A stretch of DNA of 64,000 nt from the NCBI RefSeq assembly GCF_018325905.1, contig NZ_AP021901.1:6356001-6420000 (forward strand), read 5' to 3'. Shown piece after piece: positions 43,253 through 52,895 of the stretch. A program made the position numbers and the translations under genes. The stretch is from Pseudomonas sp. St316. GTDB taxonomy: Bacteria > Pseudomonadota > Gammaproteobacteria > Pseudomonadales > Pseudomonadaceae. The notes under the pieces are model-generated. The model did no database searches. It had not been told where the DNA came from and saw only the letters and a program-made list of their open reading frames with translations. The first letter of the stretch is position 1; each line of letters begins with the position of its first letter.

Positions 43253-44275
43253 TTATTTTGGCGCAAGCTCACGTAAGTGGCGTGCGACCGCAATCCATGC
43301 ACCGATATAACCCAACAGCACCGCGCCAAGCAAGAGCGACAGACCGTCGGCGACTGGCACGCCAGCCAGCGAGAAATCACTGCCGTACAAACCGGCCAGC
43401 CCCGTTACCGCATCGTTCAGCCAGTCCAGGCCGAACGCCAATACACCCCAGGACAGAATCCCGGCACCGAAGCCATACAGCGCGCCCATATAAAGGAAGG
43501 GCCTGCGTACATAACTGTCCGTACCGCCGACGAGTTTAATCACTTCTATCTCGGTGCGGCGGTTTTCAATATGAAGACGAATGGTATTGCCTATCACCAA
43601 AAGTAATGCAGAAACCAGCAGCACCGTCAGACCGAAGACAAACCGGTCGCCGAGCTTGAGGATCGCCGCAAGACGCTCGACCCAGACTAGATCAAGTTGC
43701 GCCTGTTGTACCTTCGGCAACTCGGAAAGTCTTTGTCTTAATGCTTCAAGGGTCGGCTTGTCGACTTCATTTGGCGTCACCAGCACCACGCCCGGCAGCG
43801 GGTTCTCCGGCAGCTCCTTGAGGGCTTCGCCCAGGCCGGACTGCTGCTGGAACTCTTCAAGCGCCTGCTCGCGCCCGATGTATTCGGCATCGGCCACGCC
43901 CGGCATGGCCTTGATCTGCTCGCGCAACGCCTGGCCTTCGCCGGGGCTCGCGTCCATCTGCAGGTACAGGGAAATCTGCGCCGCGCGCTGCCAGGAACCG
44001 CCCAGGCGCTCCACATTATTTAGCAATAATGACAGGCCCATGGGCAGACTCAGGGCAACCGCCATCACCATGCAAGTAAAGAAGCTGCCAATGGGTTGCT
44101 TGCCCAGGCGCCGCAGGCTGTCCAGCAGACTGGCGCGATGGCTTTCGATCCAGGCGCGCAGCAGCGTGGAGAAGTCCGGGCCGTCGTCATCGTCGCGTTT
44201 TTTCTTTTGCGGCTGCGGATCGGAGGCCTTCGGAGCCACGCGTTCGGCCACTTTCGGGCTGCGAGTCGCACTCAT
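43253..44275 (-). CDS. ftsX: Cell division protein FtsX
   Basis: FtsX is the membrane subunit of the ABC-like FtsEX complex that controls periplasmic amidases at the septum. The 340-residue product has a charged cytoplasmic N-terminus, a first membrane segment near 75-95 (FFTCMVMAVALSLPMGLSLL), a periplasmic loop, and three C-terminal segments (FGLTVLLVSALLLVIGNTI, then YMGALYGFGAGILSWGVLAF and SLLLGAVLLGYIGAWIAV). ATGA overlap with ftsE. Confidence 0.96.
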   Translation of the reverse strand: MSATRSPKVAERVAPKASDPQPQKKKRDDDDGPDFSTLLRAWIESHRASLLDSLRRLGKQPIGSFFTCMVMAVALSLPMGLSLLLNNVERLGGSWQRAAQISLYLQMDASPGEGQALREQIKAMPGVADAEYIGREQALEEFQQQSGLGEALKELPENPLPGVVLVTPNEVDKPTLEALRQRLSELPKVQQAQLDLVWVERLAAILKLGDRFVFGLTVLLVSALLLVIGNTIRLHIENRRTEIEVIKLVGGTDSYVRRPFLYMGALYGFGAGILSWGVLAFGLDWLNDAVTGLAGLYGSDFSLAGVPVADGLSLLLGAVLLGYIGAWIAVARHLRELAPK

Positions 44276-44943
44276 ACGCCAGCCTCCCCGTCACCGATCA
44301 ATCGACCGCGCTGCAAGGTGAGCATGCGGTGACGCATGCGCGCGATCAACGCCAGGTCGTGACTGGCAATCAGCACGCTGGTGCCCAGGCGGTTGATGTC
44401 TTCGAATACGCCCATGATCTCCGCCGCCAGGCGCGGGTCGAGGTTACCGGTGGGTTCGTCCGCCAACAGCAAGGCCGGGCGATGGACGATAGCGCGGGCG
44501 ATGCCGACGCGTTGTTGCTGGCCGGTGGACAGGTCGCCCGGGTACAAGTCGGTCTTGTCCGACAGGGCCACACGCTCCAGGGCCGAGTCCACACGCTTGA
44601 TGATCTCGGCCTTGGACAGGCCAAGGATCTGCAATGGCAACGCCACGTTGTTGAACACCGTGCGATCGAACAGCAACTGGTGATTCTGGAATACCACGCC
44701 GATCTGCCGGCGCAGGTAAGGGATCTGGGCATTGCTGATGGTGCTCAGGTCCTGGCCGGCCAGCAGCAGTTTGCCGGTGGAGGGCCGCTCCATCGCCAGC
44801 AGCAGGCGCAGCAAGGTACTTTTACCGGCGCCGGAATGGCCGGTGACAAACAGAAACTCGCCCCGACGGACCCGAAAGCTCAGCTCATGCAAGCCGACGT
44901 GACCGTTCGGATAGCGTTTACCGACCTGTTCGAAACGAATCAT
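44272..44943 (-). CDS. ftsE: Cell division ATP-binding protein FtsE
   Basis: The ATPase subunit of FtsEX. The 223-residue product has Walker [10 protein letters not shown] near residue 36, the Q-loop at [10 protein letters not shown], signature [15 protein letters not shown] near 137 and Walker [14 protein letters not shown] near 156. It overlaps ftsY and ftsX by four bases each, so ftsYEX is one operon. Confidence 0.97.
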   Translation of the reverse strand: MIRFEQVGKRYPNGHVGLHELSFRVRRGEFLFVTGHSGAGKSTLLRLLLAMERPSTGKLLLAGQDLSTISNAQIPYLRRQIGVVFQNHQLLFDRTVFNNVALPLQILGLSKAEIIKRVDSALERVALSDKTDLYPGDLSTGQQQRVGIARAIVHRPALLLADEPTGNLDPRLAAEIMGVFEDINRLGTSVLIASHDLALIARMRHRMLTLQRGRLIGDGEAGV

Positions 44944-46373
44944 GAATGCTCCCGCTCGGCAAACAGTGCCTGGACAAAGGGCTCGGCTTCAAAGGTGCGC
45001 AAGTCGTCGATGCCTTCACCCACGCCGATATAGCGAATGGGCAGGCCGAACTGCTTGGCCAGGGCGAAAATCACCCCGCCCTTGGCGGTGCCGTCGAGCT
45101 TGGTCAGCGCCAGCCCGGTCAGTTCGACGGTCTGGTTGAATTGCTTGGCCTGGTTGATGGCGTTCTGGCCGGTACCGGCGTCCAGCACCAGCAGCACTTC
45201 GTGAGGTGCGTCGGCGTCGAGCTTGCCGATCACCCGGCGCACCTTCTTCAATTCTTCCATCAGGTTGTCTTTGGTGTGCAGGCGACCGGCCGTGTCGGCG
45301 ATCAGCACATCGATGCCGCGGGCCTTGGCGGCCTGCACGGCATCGAAGATCACCGAAGCGGAATCGGCGCCGGTGTGCTGGGCGATCACTGGGATCTTGT
45401 TACGCTCGCCCCACACTTGCAGCTGTTCGACCGCGGCGGCGCGGAAGGTGTCGCCCGCGGCCAGCATGACTTTCTTGCCTTCGAGCTGCAGCTTCTTGGC
45501 CAACTTGCCGATGGTAGTGGTCTTGCCAGCACCGTTGACACCGACGACCAGAATCACGAACGGCTTGTTCTGCGAGGCGATCACCAGCGGTTTTTCCACC
45601 GGCTTGAGCAGACTGGTCAGCTCGCCTTGCAGGGATTTGTACAGCGCATCGGCGTCGGTCAGCTGTTTACGCGCGACCTTCTGGGTCAGGCTCTGGATGA
45701 TCACCGAGGTGGCCTCGACACCGACGTCGGCGGTCAACAGGCGGGTCTCGATGTCTTCGAACAATTCGTCATCGATGACTTTCTTGCCCAGGAACAGGCT
45801 GGCCATGCCTTCGCCGATGCTGGCGCTGGTCTTGGACAGCCCCTGCTTGAGGCGGGCGAAGAAGCCGACCTTGTTTTCTTCGGCGCTACGGACGGGCTCG
45901 ACGGGGGCGATGGTTTCCAGCAGGGCAGGTGTCGGCTCGGGGGCGGATTGCGCAACCACGGGCTCAACCACGGCGGCTGGCGGCTCAATGACCGCGTCGA
46001 CGACTGGCGCCTCGACAACCTGCATCGGTGCTGGAATCGGCGGGGTGATATGGGGCGCCGTTTCCTCGACCAACGCGACCGGCTCTTCCGCCACCGGCAA
46101 GGTCAGCCAGGGGGTATGCTCGGCAGGCGGGGTCAGCGGCGGCTCGACCACCGGCTCAACAACAGTCTCAGCCTCGACCGGTTGCAGCACCGGCTCGGCA
46201 ATCGGCAGGACGATGGGCGCGGTTTCTTCGGCCACTGCCTCGGCGGCGGGTTCAGGTAGCGGTTGAGGCTGCTCGACGGCGGTTTCCTGCGACTTCTTGC
46301 GCAGCCATCCGAACAGGCCTTTTTTCTCGCCAGCCGCAGCTGGGGTCTTCTTGTCGTCGTTGGAACCAAACAT
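44940..46373 (-). CDS. ftsY: Signal recognition particle receptor FtsY
   Basis: FtsY is the GTPase that receives SRP-bound ribosomes at the inner membrane. The 477-residue product has an acidic, Val/Pro/Glu-rich A domain (about residues 30-165, repeats such as EAETVVEPVVEPP), and an NG domain: DELFEDIETRLLTADVGVEAT, the P-loop GVNGAGKTTTIGKLAKKL near 280, LIADTAGRLHTKDNLMEEL and LTKLDGTAKGGVIFAL. It is first in the ftsYEX operon. Confidence 0.97.
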   Translation of the reverse strand: MFGSNDDKKTPAAAGEKKGLFGWLRKKSQETAVEQPQPLPEPAAEAVAEETAPIVLPIAEPVLQPVEAETVVEPVVEPPLTPPAEHTPWLTLPVAEEPVALVEETAPHITPPIPAPMQVVEAPVVDAVIEPPAAVVEPVVAQSAPEPTPALLETIAPVEPVRSAEENKVGFFARLKQGLSKTSASIGEGMASLFLGKKVIDDELFEDIETRLLTADVGVEATSVIIQSLTQKVARKQLTDADALYKSLQGELTSLLKPVEKPLVIASQNKPFVILVVGVNGAGKTTTIGKLAKKLQLEGKKVMLAAGDTFRAAAVEQLQVWGERNKIPVIAQHTGADSASVIFDAVQAAKARGIDVLIADTAGRLHTKDNLMEELKKVRRVIGKLDADAPHEVLLVLDAGTGQNAINQAKQFNQTVELTGLALTKLDGTAKGGVIFALAKQFGLPIRYIGVGEGIDDLRTFEAEPFVQALFAEREHS

Positions 46374-46717
46374 GGAGGACGGCTATCTCACGGTAGCGAC
46401 GCGCCACAAGGGCGCCTCGGTGATAAATATTCAATGCTGAACAGACTGCGTTTCATCCAGCTTGTTCACGCGCAACATTTTGTCGAGGCGTCCCAAGGAC
46501 ACCCCAAAGTCGATTTTTTCGAAGGACTGGTACGGCATCATCGGCGAAAACGCCGGGATCAACGAGCAAACCCGACATTTCTCCGGGGAACCCAGACAAC
46601 CCCGGGCCGATAAAAGGCCCGATAGGCGTGGCCGCCAGTAAAACGGACCGTTATCCTAGCACCCTCTCGCCCGCCGACGCTAAGACCTAGCGGGCAACCC
46701 AACAGGTTTAAACACGA
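46374..46717. other. Divergent intergenic region between ftsY and the M16 pair
   Basis: About 340 bases without a credible gene; small open frames on both strands have no start signals or family resemblance. It must hold the divergent promoters of ftsYEX and the M16 peptidase operon. No REP is present. I see no clear -35/-10 pair that I would commit to; TTATCCTAG near 46650 could be part of the rightward promoter. Confidence 0.5.
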
Positions 46718-48073
46718 ATGAATGCTCTTGCCCGCCGCGCCGCAGGCCTGCTGCTCAGCACAGTTTGTCTGCCCTTTTCAGCCTTGGCTGCCGACCCACA
46801 ACCCACCCACGAATTTACCCTCGACAACGGCCTGAAGGTCGTCGTGCGCGAAGACCATCGTGCGCCGGTGGTGGTCTCCCAGGTCTGGTACAAGGTTGGC
46901 TCCAGCTACGAAACGCCAGGCCAGACCGGTTTGTCCCACGCCCTTGAGCACATGATGTTCAAGGGCAGTGAAAAAATCGGTCCCGGCGAAGCTTCGCTGA
47001 TCCTGCGCGACCTCGGTGCCGAAGAGAACGCCTTCACCAGCGATGACTTCACCGCCTATTACCAGGTACTGGCCCGAGACCGCCTGGGCGTGGCTTTCGA
47101 ACTGGAAGCCGACCGCATGGCCAGCCTGCGCCTGCCGCCGGAGGAGTTCAGCCGCGAGATCGAGGTGATCAAGGAAGAGCGCCGCATGCGCACCGACGAC
47201 AAGCCCATGTCCAAGGCCTACGAACGCTTCAAGGCCATGGCTTACCCGGCCAGCGGCTACCACACGCCGACCATCGGCTGGATGGCCGACCTGGACCGGA
47301 TGACTGTCGAGGAGCTGCGTCACTGGTACGAATCCTGGTACACCCCGAACAACGCGACCCTGGTGGTGGTCGGCGACGTGACGCCGGACGAGGTCAAATC
47401 CCTGGCCCAGCGCTATTTCGGCCCGATTGCACGGCGCAAGGTGCCCGTCGCGAAAATCCCCCTGGAGCTGGCCGAACCCGGCGAGCGCCAGATCACCCTG
47501 CATGTGCAGACCCAACTGCCCAGCGTGATGCTGGCCTTCAATGTGCCCAGCATCGCCACCGCGACGGACAAGGGTTCAGTCAACGCGCTGCGGCTGATCT
47601 CGGCCCTGTTGGACGGCGGCTACAGCGGGCGGATCCCAACGCAGCTGGAGCGCGGCGAAGAGCTGGTGTCCGGCGGTTCGTCGGGCTACGACGCCTACAC
47701 TCGTGGCGACACGCTGTTCACGTTGTCGGCGACGCCCAACACGCAGAAAAACAAAACCATTGCCCAGGCCGAAGCCGGTCTGTGGCGCTTGCTCGAACAG
47801 TTGAAAACTACTGCGCCGACTGCCGAAGAGCTGGAGCGCGTCCGCGCCCAGGTCATCGCCGGCCTGGTGTATGAGCGCGACTCGATCACCAGCCAGGCCA
47901 CCGCCATCGGCCAGCTGGAGACCGTCGGTTTGTCCTGGAAGCTGATGGACACCGAACTCGCTGAACTGCAAAGCGTGACCCCGCAAGATATCCAGAAGGC
48001 AGCCCAGCTATATTTCACCCGCTCGCGCCTGAGCGTTGCGCATGTCCTGCCCGAGGAGAAAGCTCATGAGTGA
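46718..48073 (+). CDS. M16 family zinc peptidase, catalytic member
   Basis: A 451-residue insulinase-like metallopeptidase with an export signal at about residues 1-25 (GLLLSTVCLPFSALAA), so periplasmic. The inverted zinc motif is HALEH with H74, E77 and H78, and the third ligand lies in the ERRMRTDDKPMSKAYERF region around residue 150. It is the first of an M16 pair with an eight-base overlap to the next gene. In such pairs one member is catalytic and the other helps form the chamber. The substrate is not known. Confidence 0.92.
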   Translation: MNALARRAAGLLLSTVCLPFSALAADPQPTHEFTLDNGLKVVVREDHRAPVVVSQVWYKVGSSYETPGQTGLSHALEHMMFKGSEKIGPGEASLILRDLGAEENAFTSDDFTAYYQVLARDRLGVAFELEADRMASLRLPPEEFSREIEVIKEERRMRTDDKPMSKAYERFKAMAYPASGYHTPTIGWMADLDRMTVEELRHWYESWYTPNNATLVVVGDVTPDEVKSLAQRYFGPIARRKVPVAKIPLELAEPGERQITLHVQTQLPSVMLAFNVPSIATATDKGSVNALRLISALLDGGYSGRIPTQLERGEELVSGGSSGYDAYTRGDTLFTLSATPNTQKNKTIAQAEAGLWRLLEQLKTTAPTAEELERVRAQVIAGLVYERDSITSQATAIGQLETVGLSWKLMDTELAELQSVTPQDIQKAAQLYFTRSRLSVAHVLPEEKAHE

Positions 48074-49556
48074 GCGCAAATCACGGCGCCCGGTGCTGAT
48101 CGGCCTGGCGCTCATCGCCCTGACCGGCTCCCTGGCGTTCTATCTGTCGCCGACCAACGACGTCACCGCCAGCCAGGCATTGGATAACGCCAAGTCCGGC
48201 AACAAGCTGCAATCGTTGGCGGAACTGGACGGTAAAGCCCCCAGCCACCGCCAGCTCGACGTGCAAACCTGGAAAACCGCTGACGGCGCCAAGGTGCTGT
48301 TCGTCGAAGCCCGGGAATTGCCAATGTTCGACCTGCGCCTGACCTTCGCCGCCGGCAGCAGCCAGGACGGCGATGCCCCCGGCCTTGCGCTGCTGACCAA
48401 CGCCATGCTCAACGAGGGCGTGGCCGGCAAGGACGTCAGCGCCATTGCCCAAGGCTTCGAAAGCCTCGGCGCGGACTTCGGCAACGGCGCCTACCGGGAC
48501 ATGGCCGTGGCGTCCCTGCGCAGCCTCAGCGCCGCCGACAAGCGGGAGCCGGCCTTGAAGCTGTTCGCCGAAGTCGTCGGCAAACCGACCTTCCCTGCCG
48601 ACTCCTTCGCCCGCATCAAGAACCAGATGCTCGCCGGCTTCGAATACCAGAAACAGAATCCCGGCAAACTGGCCGGCCTGGAACTGATGAAGCGCCTGTA
48701 CGGCGATCATCCTTATGCCCATTCCAGCGACGGCACCGCCGACAGCATTCCACCGATCACTCTGGCCCAGGCCCGGGCTTTCCACGCCAAGGCCTACGCC
48801 GCCGGCAACGCCGTGATCGCACTGGTGGGGGACTTGTCCCGCGCCGAAGCCGAAGCGATGGCCAACCAGGTATCCGCTGCGCTACCCAAAGGCCCGGCCC
48901 TGGCGAAAACCCCGCCGCCAGTGGAGCCGAAGGCGAGCATCGGCCACATCGAATTTCCGTCCAAGCAGACCAACCTGATGCTCGCGCAACTGGGCATCGA
49001 CCGCGACGATCCGGACTATGCCGCAGTGTCCTTGGGCAACCAGGTCCTCGGCGGCGGTGGCTTCGGCACGCGGCTGATGACTGAAGTTCGCGAAAAACGC
49101 GGCCTGACCTACGGCGTCTATTCCGGCTTCACGGCGATGCAGGCTCGCGGTCCGTTCATGATCAACCTGCAAACCCGTGCAGAGATGAGCGAGGGCACCT
49201 TGAAACTGGTGCAGGACGTGTTCGCCGACTACCTCAAGAACGGTCCGACCCAGAAAGAACTCGATGACGCCAAGCGTGAGTTGGCCGGCAGTTTCCCGCT
49301 GTCCACCGCCAGCAATGCCGACATCGTCGGCCAGCTCGGCGCCATGGGTTTCTATGACTTGCCGCTGAGCTACCTGGAGGACTTCATGCGTCAGTCCCAG
49401 GAACTGACGGTCGAGCAGGTCAAGGCCGCGCTGAACAAGCACCTGAGCATCGACAAAATGGTCATCGTCACCGCTGGCCCGAGCGTGCCGCAAAAGCCGC
49501 TGCCGCCCCCCACTGACAAACCTGCCGAGCAGCCGCTCGGGGTTCCGGAGCACTAA
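48066..49556 (+). CDS. M16 family peptidase-like protein, non-catalytic member
   Basis: A 496-residue M16 protein with an N-terminal membrane anchor or signal (about residues 9-27, VLIGLALIALTGSLAFYL). At the position of the zinc motif it reads GLALLTNAMLNEGVAG, so the H-x-x-E-H is absent. The R/Y residues of the C-terminal M16 domain are kept (VREKRGLTYGVYSGF near 350), as usual for the non-catalytic partner, which provides substrate-binding residues. It overlaps the catalytic partner upstream by eight bases and rsmD downstream by one base (TAATGG). Confidence 0.92.
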   Translation: MSERKSRRPVLIGLALIALTGSLAFYLSPTNDVTASQALDNAKSGNKLQSLAELDGKAPSHRQLDVQTWKTADGAKVLFVEARELPMFDLRLTFAAGSSQDGDAPGLALLTNAMLNEGVAGKDVSAIAQGFESLGADFGNGAYRDMAVASLRSLSAADKREPALKLFAEVVGKPTFPADSFARIKNQMLAGFEYQKQNPGKLAGLELMKRLYGDHPYAHSSDGTADSIPPITLAQARAFHAKAYAAGNAVIALVGDLSRAEAEAMANQVSAALPKGPALAKTPPPVEPKASIGHIEFPSKQTNLMLAQLGIDRDDPDYAAVSLGNQVLGGGGFGTRLMTEVREKRGLTYGVYSGFTAMQARGPFMINLQTRAEMSEGTLKLVQDVFADYLKNGPTQKELDDAKRELAGSFPLSTASNADIVGQLGAMGFYDLPLSYLEDFMRQSQELTVEQVKAALNKHLSIDKMVIVTAGPSVPQKPLPPPTDKPAEQPLGVPEH

Positions 49557-50167
49557 TGGCCCGCCCATCGACTTCCAGCAAGAAACCTGTGCACAACGGG
49601 GTGAACCAGTTGCGCATCATCGGCGGCGAATGGCGCAGCCGGCGCCTGAGCTTCCCGGATGCCCCGGGCCTGCGCCCCACCCCGGACCGCGTGCGCGAAA
49701 CCCTGTTCAACTGGCTCGCACCCTATGTAGCAGGCGCCCGGGTGCTCGACCCGTTCGCCGGCAGCGGCGCGCTGTTTCTCGAAGCCCTGTCCCGTGGCGC
49801 CGCCATGGGCCAGGCGCTGGACGCCAGCAACCTGGCAGTCTCCAGCCTGAAAGAACACCTGGGCACACTGCGCTGCACCGTCGGTCAGGTGCAGACCGCC
49901 GACGCACTGCGCTACCTGGACAGCCAACCGGCGACGCCTTTCAACCTGGTGTTCCTCGACCCGCCTTTCAACCAGAACCTGTTGCCGACGGTTTGCGCTT
50001 TACTTGAGGAACGTCAGTGGCTGGCCGAGGATGCCTGGGTCTACACTGAAAGCGAGGCTGCCCCGTCCACCCTGGGCTTGCCGGGCAACTGGCGCTTGCA
50101 CCGCGAGCAGAAATCCGGACGGGTGTATTACGCGTTGTGGCAGCGTTTGCCAAAGGACATTGGCTGA
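49556..50167 (+). CDS. rsmD: 16S rRNA (guanine(966)-N(2))-methyltransferase RsmD
   Basis: RsmD methylates G966 in 16S rRNA. The 203-residue product has LRIIGGEWRSRRLSFPD near residue 20, GLRPTPDRVRETLFNWL near 40, VLDPFAGSGALFLEALSRG near 63 and the catalytic motif FLDPPF near 137. It begins in a one-base overlap with the M16 gene, the usual M16-M16-rsmD arrangement of Pseudomonas. Confidence 0.96.
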   Translation: MARPSTSSKKPVHNGVNQLRIIGGEWRSRRLSFPDAPGLRPTPDRVRETLFNWLAPYVAGARVLDPFAGSGALFLEALSRGAAMGQALDASNLAVSSLKEHLGTLRCTVGQVQTADALRYLDSQPATPFNLVFLDPPFNQNLLPTVCALLEERQWLAEDAWVYTESEAAPSTLGLPGNWRLHREQKSGRVYYALWQRLPKDIG

Positions 50168-50198
50168 ACCGCTGACCAGTGCATCGAGAATAATAATA

Positions 50199-51200
50199 AT
50201 GATGTCCGCCGCATCCGAACGTTTCGTCCCGGCCCCGGGCCTTGGTAACCCGCACCTGCAAACCCTGTGGGGCCCCTTGTGGCGCCAGACCACCCACATC
50301 GAGCGCCAACGTGAGCGCTTGTGGCTCGAAGACGGTGACTTCCTCGACCTTGACTGGCACGGCCCCCACAGCGCCGAGGCACCACTGGTGCTGGTGCTTC
50401 ACGGGCTGACCGGCTCTTCCAACTCGCCTTACGTGGCCGGGCTGCAACAGGCTCTCGGTCGCCAGGGCTGGGCCAGTGCGGCCTTGAACTGGCGTGGCTG
50501 CTCCGGTGAGCCGAACCTGTTGCCCCGCAGCTACCACTCGGGCGTCAGTGAAGACCTGGCCGCCGCCATCACCCACTTGCGCAACCGACGCCCCCTGGCA
50601 CCGCTGTTTGCGGTGGGTTATTCACTGGGCGGCAATGTGCTGCTCAAGCATCTGGGTGAAACCGGCCACGACAGCCAGTTGCAAGGAGCGGTGGCGGTCT
50701 CGGTGCCGTTTCGCCTCGACCAGTGCGCCGATCGCATCGGCCAGGGATTCTCCAGGTTCTACCAGGCGCATTTCATGCGCCAACTCGTGGCCTATGTGCG
50801 CAACAAGCAACGCCAGTTCCTGCACGACGGACGCCACGAAGGCCTGGCGACCCTGGCGGCGCTTGGCCCATTGGAAAACATGCGCACGTTCTGGGACTTT
50901 GACGGCCGGGTGACGGCGCCGTTGCACGGGTTCTCCGATGCCGCGGATTACTACCGCCGTGCCTCAAGCCGTTATTTCATGGCGGGTATCAGCACGCCGA
51001 CCCTCGTCATCCAGGCCGCCGACGATCCTTTTGTGTTCCCTCACAGCCTGCCCGAACCGGGCGAATTATCCGCTACGACCCGAATTGAACTGCACGCCCG
51101 CGGCGGGCATGTGGGATTTGTCGACGGAACCCTGCGGCGCCCGGGTTATTACCTGGAGCGGCGGATTCCCGATTGGCTGGCCAGCCTGGGTCACGGCTGA
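50199..51200 (+). CDS. Alpha/beta-fold hydrolase, YheT-like
   Basis: A 333-residue hydrolase of the YheT/ABHD1-3 group. It has the family start GNPHLQTLWGPLWRQ, LVLHGLTGSSNSPYVAGL near residue 66, the nucleophile elbow AVGYSLGGNVLLKHL near 147, and the late HARGGHVGFVDG with the catalytic histidine near 305. The substrate is unknown; esterase or lipase-like activity is likely. ATGs at 50199 and 50202 are both possible. It follows rsmD by 31 bases. Confidence 0.9.
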   Translation: MMSAASERFVPAPGLGNPHLQTLWGPLWRQTTHIERQRERLWLEDGDFLDLDWHGPHSAEAPLVLVLHGLTGSSNSPYVAGLQQALGRQGWASAALNWRGCSGEPNLLPRSYHSGVSEDLAAAITHLRNRRPLAPLFAVGYSLGGNVLLKHLGETGHDSQLQGAVAVSVPFRLDQCADRIGQGFSRFYQAHFMRQLVAYVRNKQRQFLHDGRHEGLATLAALGPLENMRTFWDFDGRVTAPLHGFSDAADYYRRASSRYFMAGISTPTLVIQAADDPFVFPHSLPEPGELSATTRIELHARGGHVGFVDGTLRRPGYYLERRIPDWLASLGHG

Positions 51201-51231
51201 GCGCAAGAAAGTTTGCAGCCCACACAAATCC

Positions 51232-51990
51232 CCTGTGGGAGCGAGCTTGCTCGCGATAGCGGTGGGTCAGCGGCATTGAAGCTGACTGACATACCCTCAT
51301 CGCGAGCAGGCTCGCTCCCACAATTGGATCAGCGTTCAGCCGCGGATTTGCAGGCGACAAAAAAACCTGTGGGAGCGAGCCTGCTCGCGATAGCGGTAGG
51401 TCAGCGGCATTGAAGCTGACTGACACACCCTCATCGCGAGCAGGCTCGCTCCCACAATTGGATCGGCGTTCAGCCGCGGATTTGCAGGCGACAAAAAACC
51501 TGTGGGAGTGAGCTTGCTCGCGATAGCGGTAGGTCAGCGGCATTGAAGTTGACTGACACACCCTCATCGCGAGCAGGCTCGCTCCCACAATTGGATCAGC
51601 GTTCGGCCGCGGATTTGCAGGCGACAAAAAAACCTGTGGGAGTGAGCTTGCTCGCGATAGCGGTAGGCCAGCGGCATTGAAGTTGACTGACACACCGCCA
51701 TCGCGAGCAGGCTCGCTCCCACAATTGGATCAGCGTTCGGCCGCGGATTTGCAGGCGACAAAAAACCTGTGGGAGTGAGCTTGCTCGCGATAGCGGTAGG
51801 TCAGCGGCATTGAAGTTGACTGACACACCGCCATCGCGAGCAGGCTCGCTCCCACAATTGGATCAGCGTTCAGCCGCGGATTTGCAGGCGACAAAAAAAC
51901 CTGTGGGAGCGAGCTTGCTCGCGATAGCGGTGGGTCAGCGGCATTGAAGCTGACTGACATACCGCCATCGCGAGCAGGCTCGCTCCCACA
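51232..51990. repeat. Second tandem array: six REPIN units of 133-134 bp
   Basis: The anchor CCTGTGGGAG occurs at 51232, 51366, 51499, 51633, 51766 and 51900, a period of 133-134 bases. Each unit has a forward REP, a 38-base spacer (GGTCAGCGGCATTGAAG...), an inverted REP (CGCGAGCAGGCTCGCTCCCA) and a 44-base spacer (AATTGGATCAGCGTT...GGCGACAAAAAA); length differences come from the A-run (6 or 7). The last unit lacks the second spacer. Copies differ by a few bases (GGGAGC/GGGAGT, AAGCTG/AAGTTG, CCTC/CGCC). It fills the gap between the convergent ends of the hydrolase gene and sseA. Spacers share nothing obvious with the array at 11036. Confidence 0.95.
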
Positions 51991-52007
51991 TTGACGCCAG
52001 GTGGTGG

Positions 52008-52862
52008 TTACTCGCCCTTCGCCACGCCGCGCTGGGGATCATTGATCCATTCACTCCACGAGCCAGCGTACAGCCTCCCCAGCGGATACCCTGCCAGGCA
52101 CAAGGCAAACAGGTTATGGCACGCCGTCACGCCGGAGCCGCAATAGGCCACCAGCTCGGTCGGCGAACGCTCGCCCAGTTTTTCGGCGAAGCGCTGCTTG
52201 AGCTGGTCGGCCGGCAAGAAGCGGCCATCGGCGCCCAGGTTGTCGGCGAACGCCGCGCATTGGGCGCCCGGGATATGCCCGGCTATCGGGTCGATCGGCT
52301 CGACTTCCCCTTTGAATCGCGGCAACGCCCGGGCATCCAGCAGGGTCATGTCCGATTGGCCGAGGCGTTGTTGCAGCGCTTGAGCACTGAGCAGCAAGCT
52401 CGCATCCGGTGCCCCGCTGAAGGTCCCGCGACTGTTCTGCGGCGGATCCAGGCTCAAGGGCAAGCCAGCGGCATGCCAGGCCTTGAGCCCGCCGTCGAGG
52501 ATGTACACGCCATCGCGCTTGCCCAGCCAGGCCAGCAACCACCAGGCCCGCGCGGCATAGGCGCCGGGACCGTCGTCATACAGCACGACATCGCTGTCGT
52601 TATCGATCCCCCAGGCCTTGAGGCGCTCGATCAAGGCCCCCGGCTCCGGCAGCGGATGACGTCCGGTCACACCTTTGGTCACCGGCCCGCTCAGGTCGCG
52701 CTCAAGGTCTGCGAACGACGCACCGGCGATGTGGCCCTCGGCATAACTGCGCTGACCGTAATCCGGGTCTTCCAGGGCAAAACGGCAATCGAGGATGACC
52801 AGCCCGGACTGTGATCGCCGCTGTTCGAGGGCTTGAGGGCTGATGAGTTGCGCAATGGGCAT
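52008..52862 (-). CDS. sseA: 3-mercaptopyruvate sulfurtransferase
   Basis: A 284-residue tandem rhodanese protein that transfers sulfur from 3-mercaptopyruvate to a thiol or cyanide. The N-terminal rhodanese domain covers about residues 10-135 (VILDCRFALEDPDYG, GHIAGASFADLERDLSG) and the C-terminal one about 165-280. The active-site loop CGSGVTA, in LVAYCGSGVTACHN near residue 240, is the mercaptopyruvate type rather than the CRKGVTA of thiosulfate sulfurtransferase. It is leftward, next to the tetR gene by 33 bases. Confidence 0.93.
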   Translation of the reverse strand: MPIAQLISPQALEQRRSQSGLVILDCRFALEDPDYGQRSYAEGHIAGASFADLERDLSGPVTKGVTGRHPLPEPGALIERLKAWGIDNDSDVVLYDDGPGAYAARAWWLLAWLGKRDGVYILDGGLKAWHAAGLPLSLDPPQNSRGTFSGAPDASLLLSAQALQQRLGQSDMTLLDARALPRFKGEVEPIDPIAGHIPGAQCAAFADNLGADGRFLPADQLKQRFAEKLGERSPTELVAYCGSGVTACHNLFALCLAGYPLGRLYAGSWSEWINDPQRGVAKGE

Positions 52863-52895
52863 GGTGAACTCCTGTGGCTAAGTCGGGGGTCGGTC

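Noticed and set aside
44946-46259. A 437-codon rightward frame opposite ftsY
   Set aside because: Shadow of ftsY; no start signal and low-complexity composition.
51073-51960. Leftward repeat-containing frames in the second array
   Set aside because: They read through REP units, repeat the same peptide and have no independent start signals.
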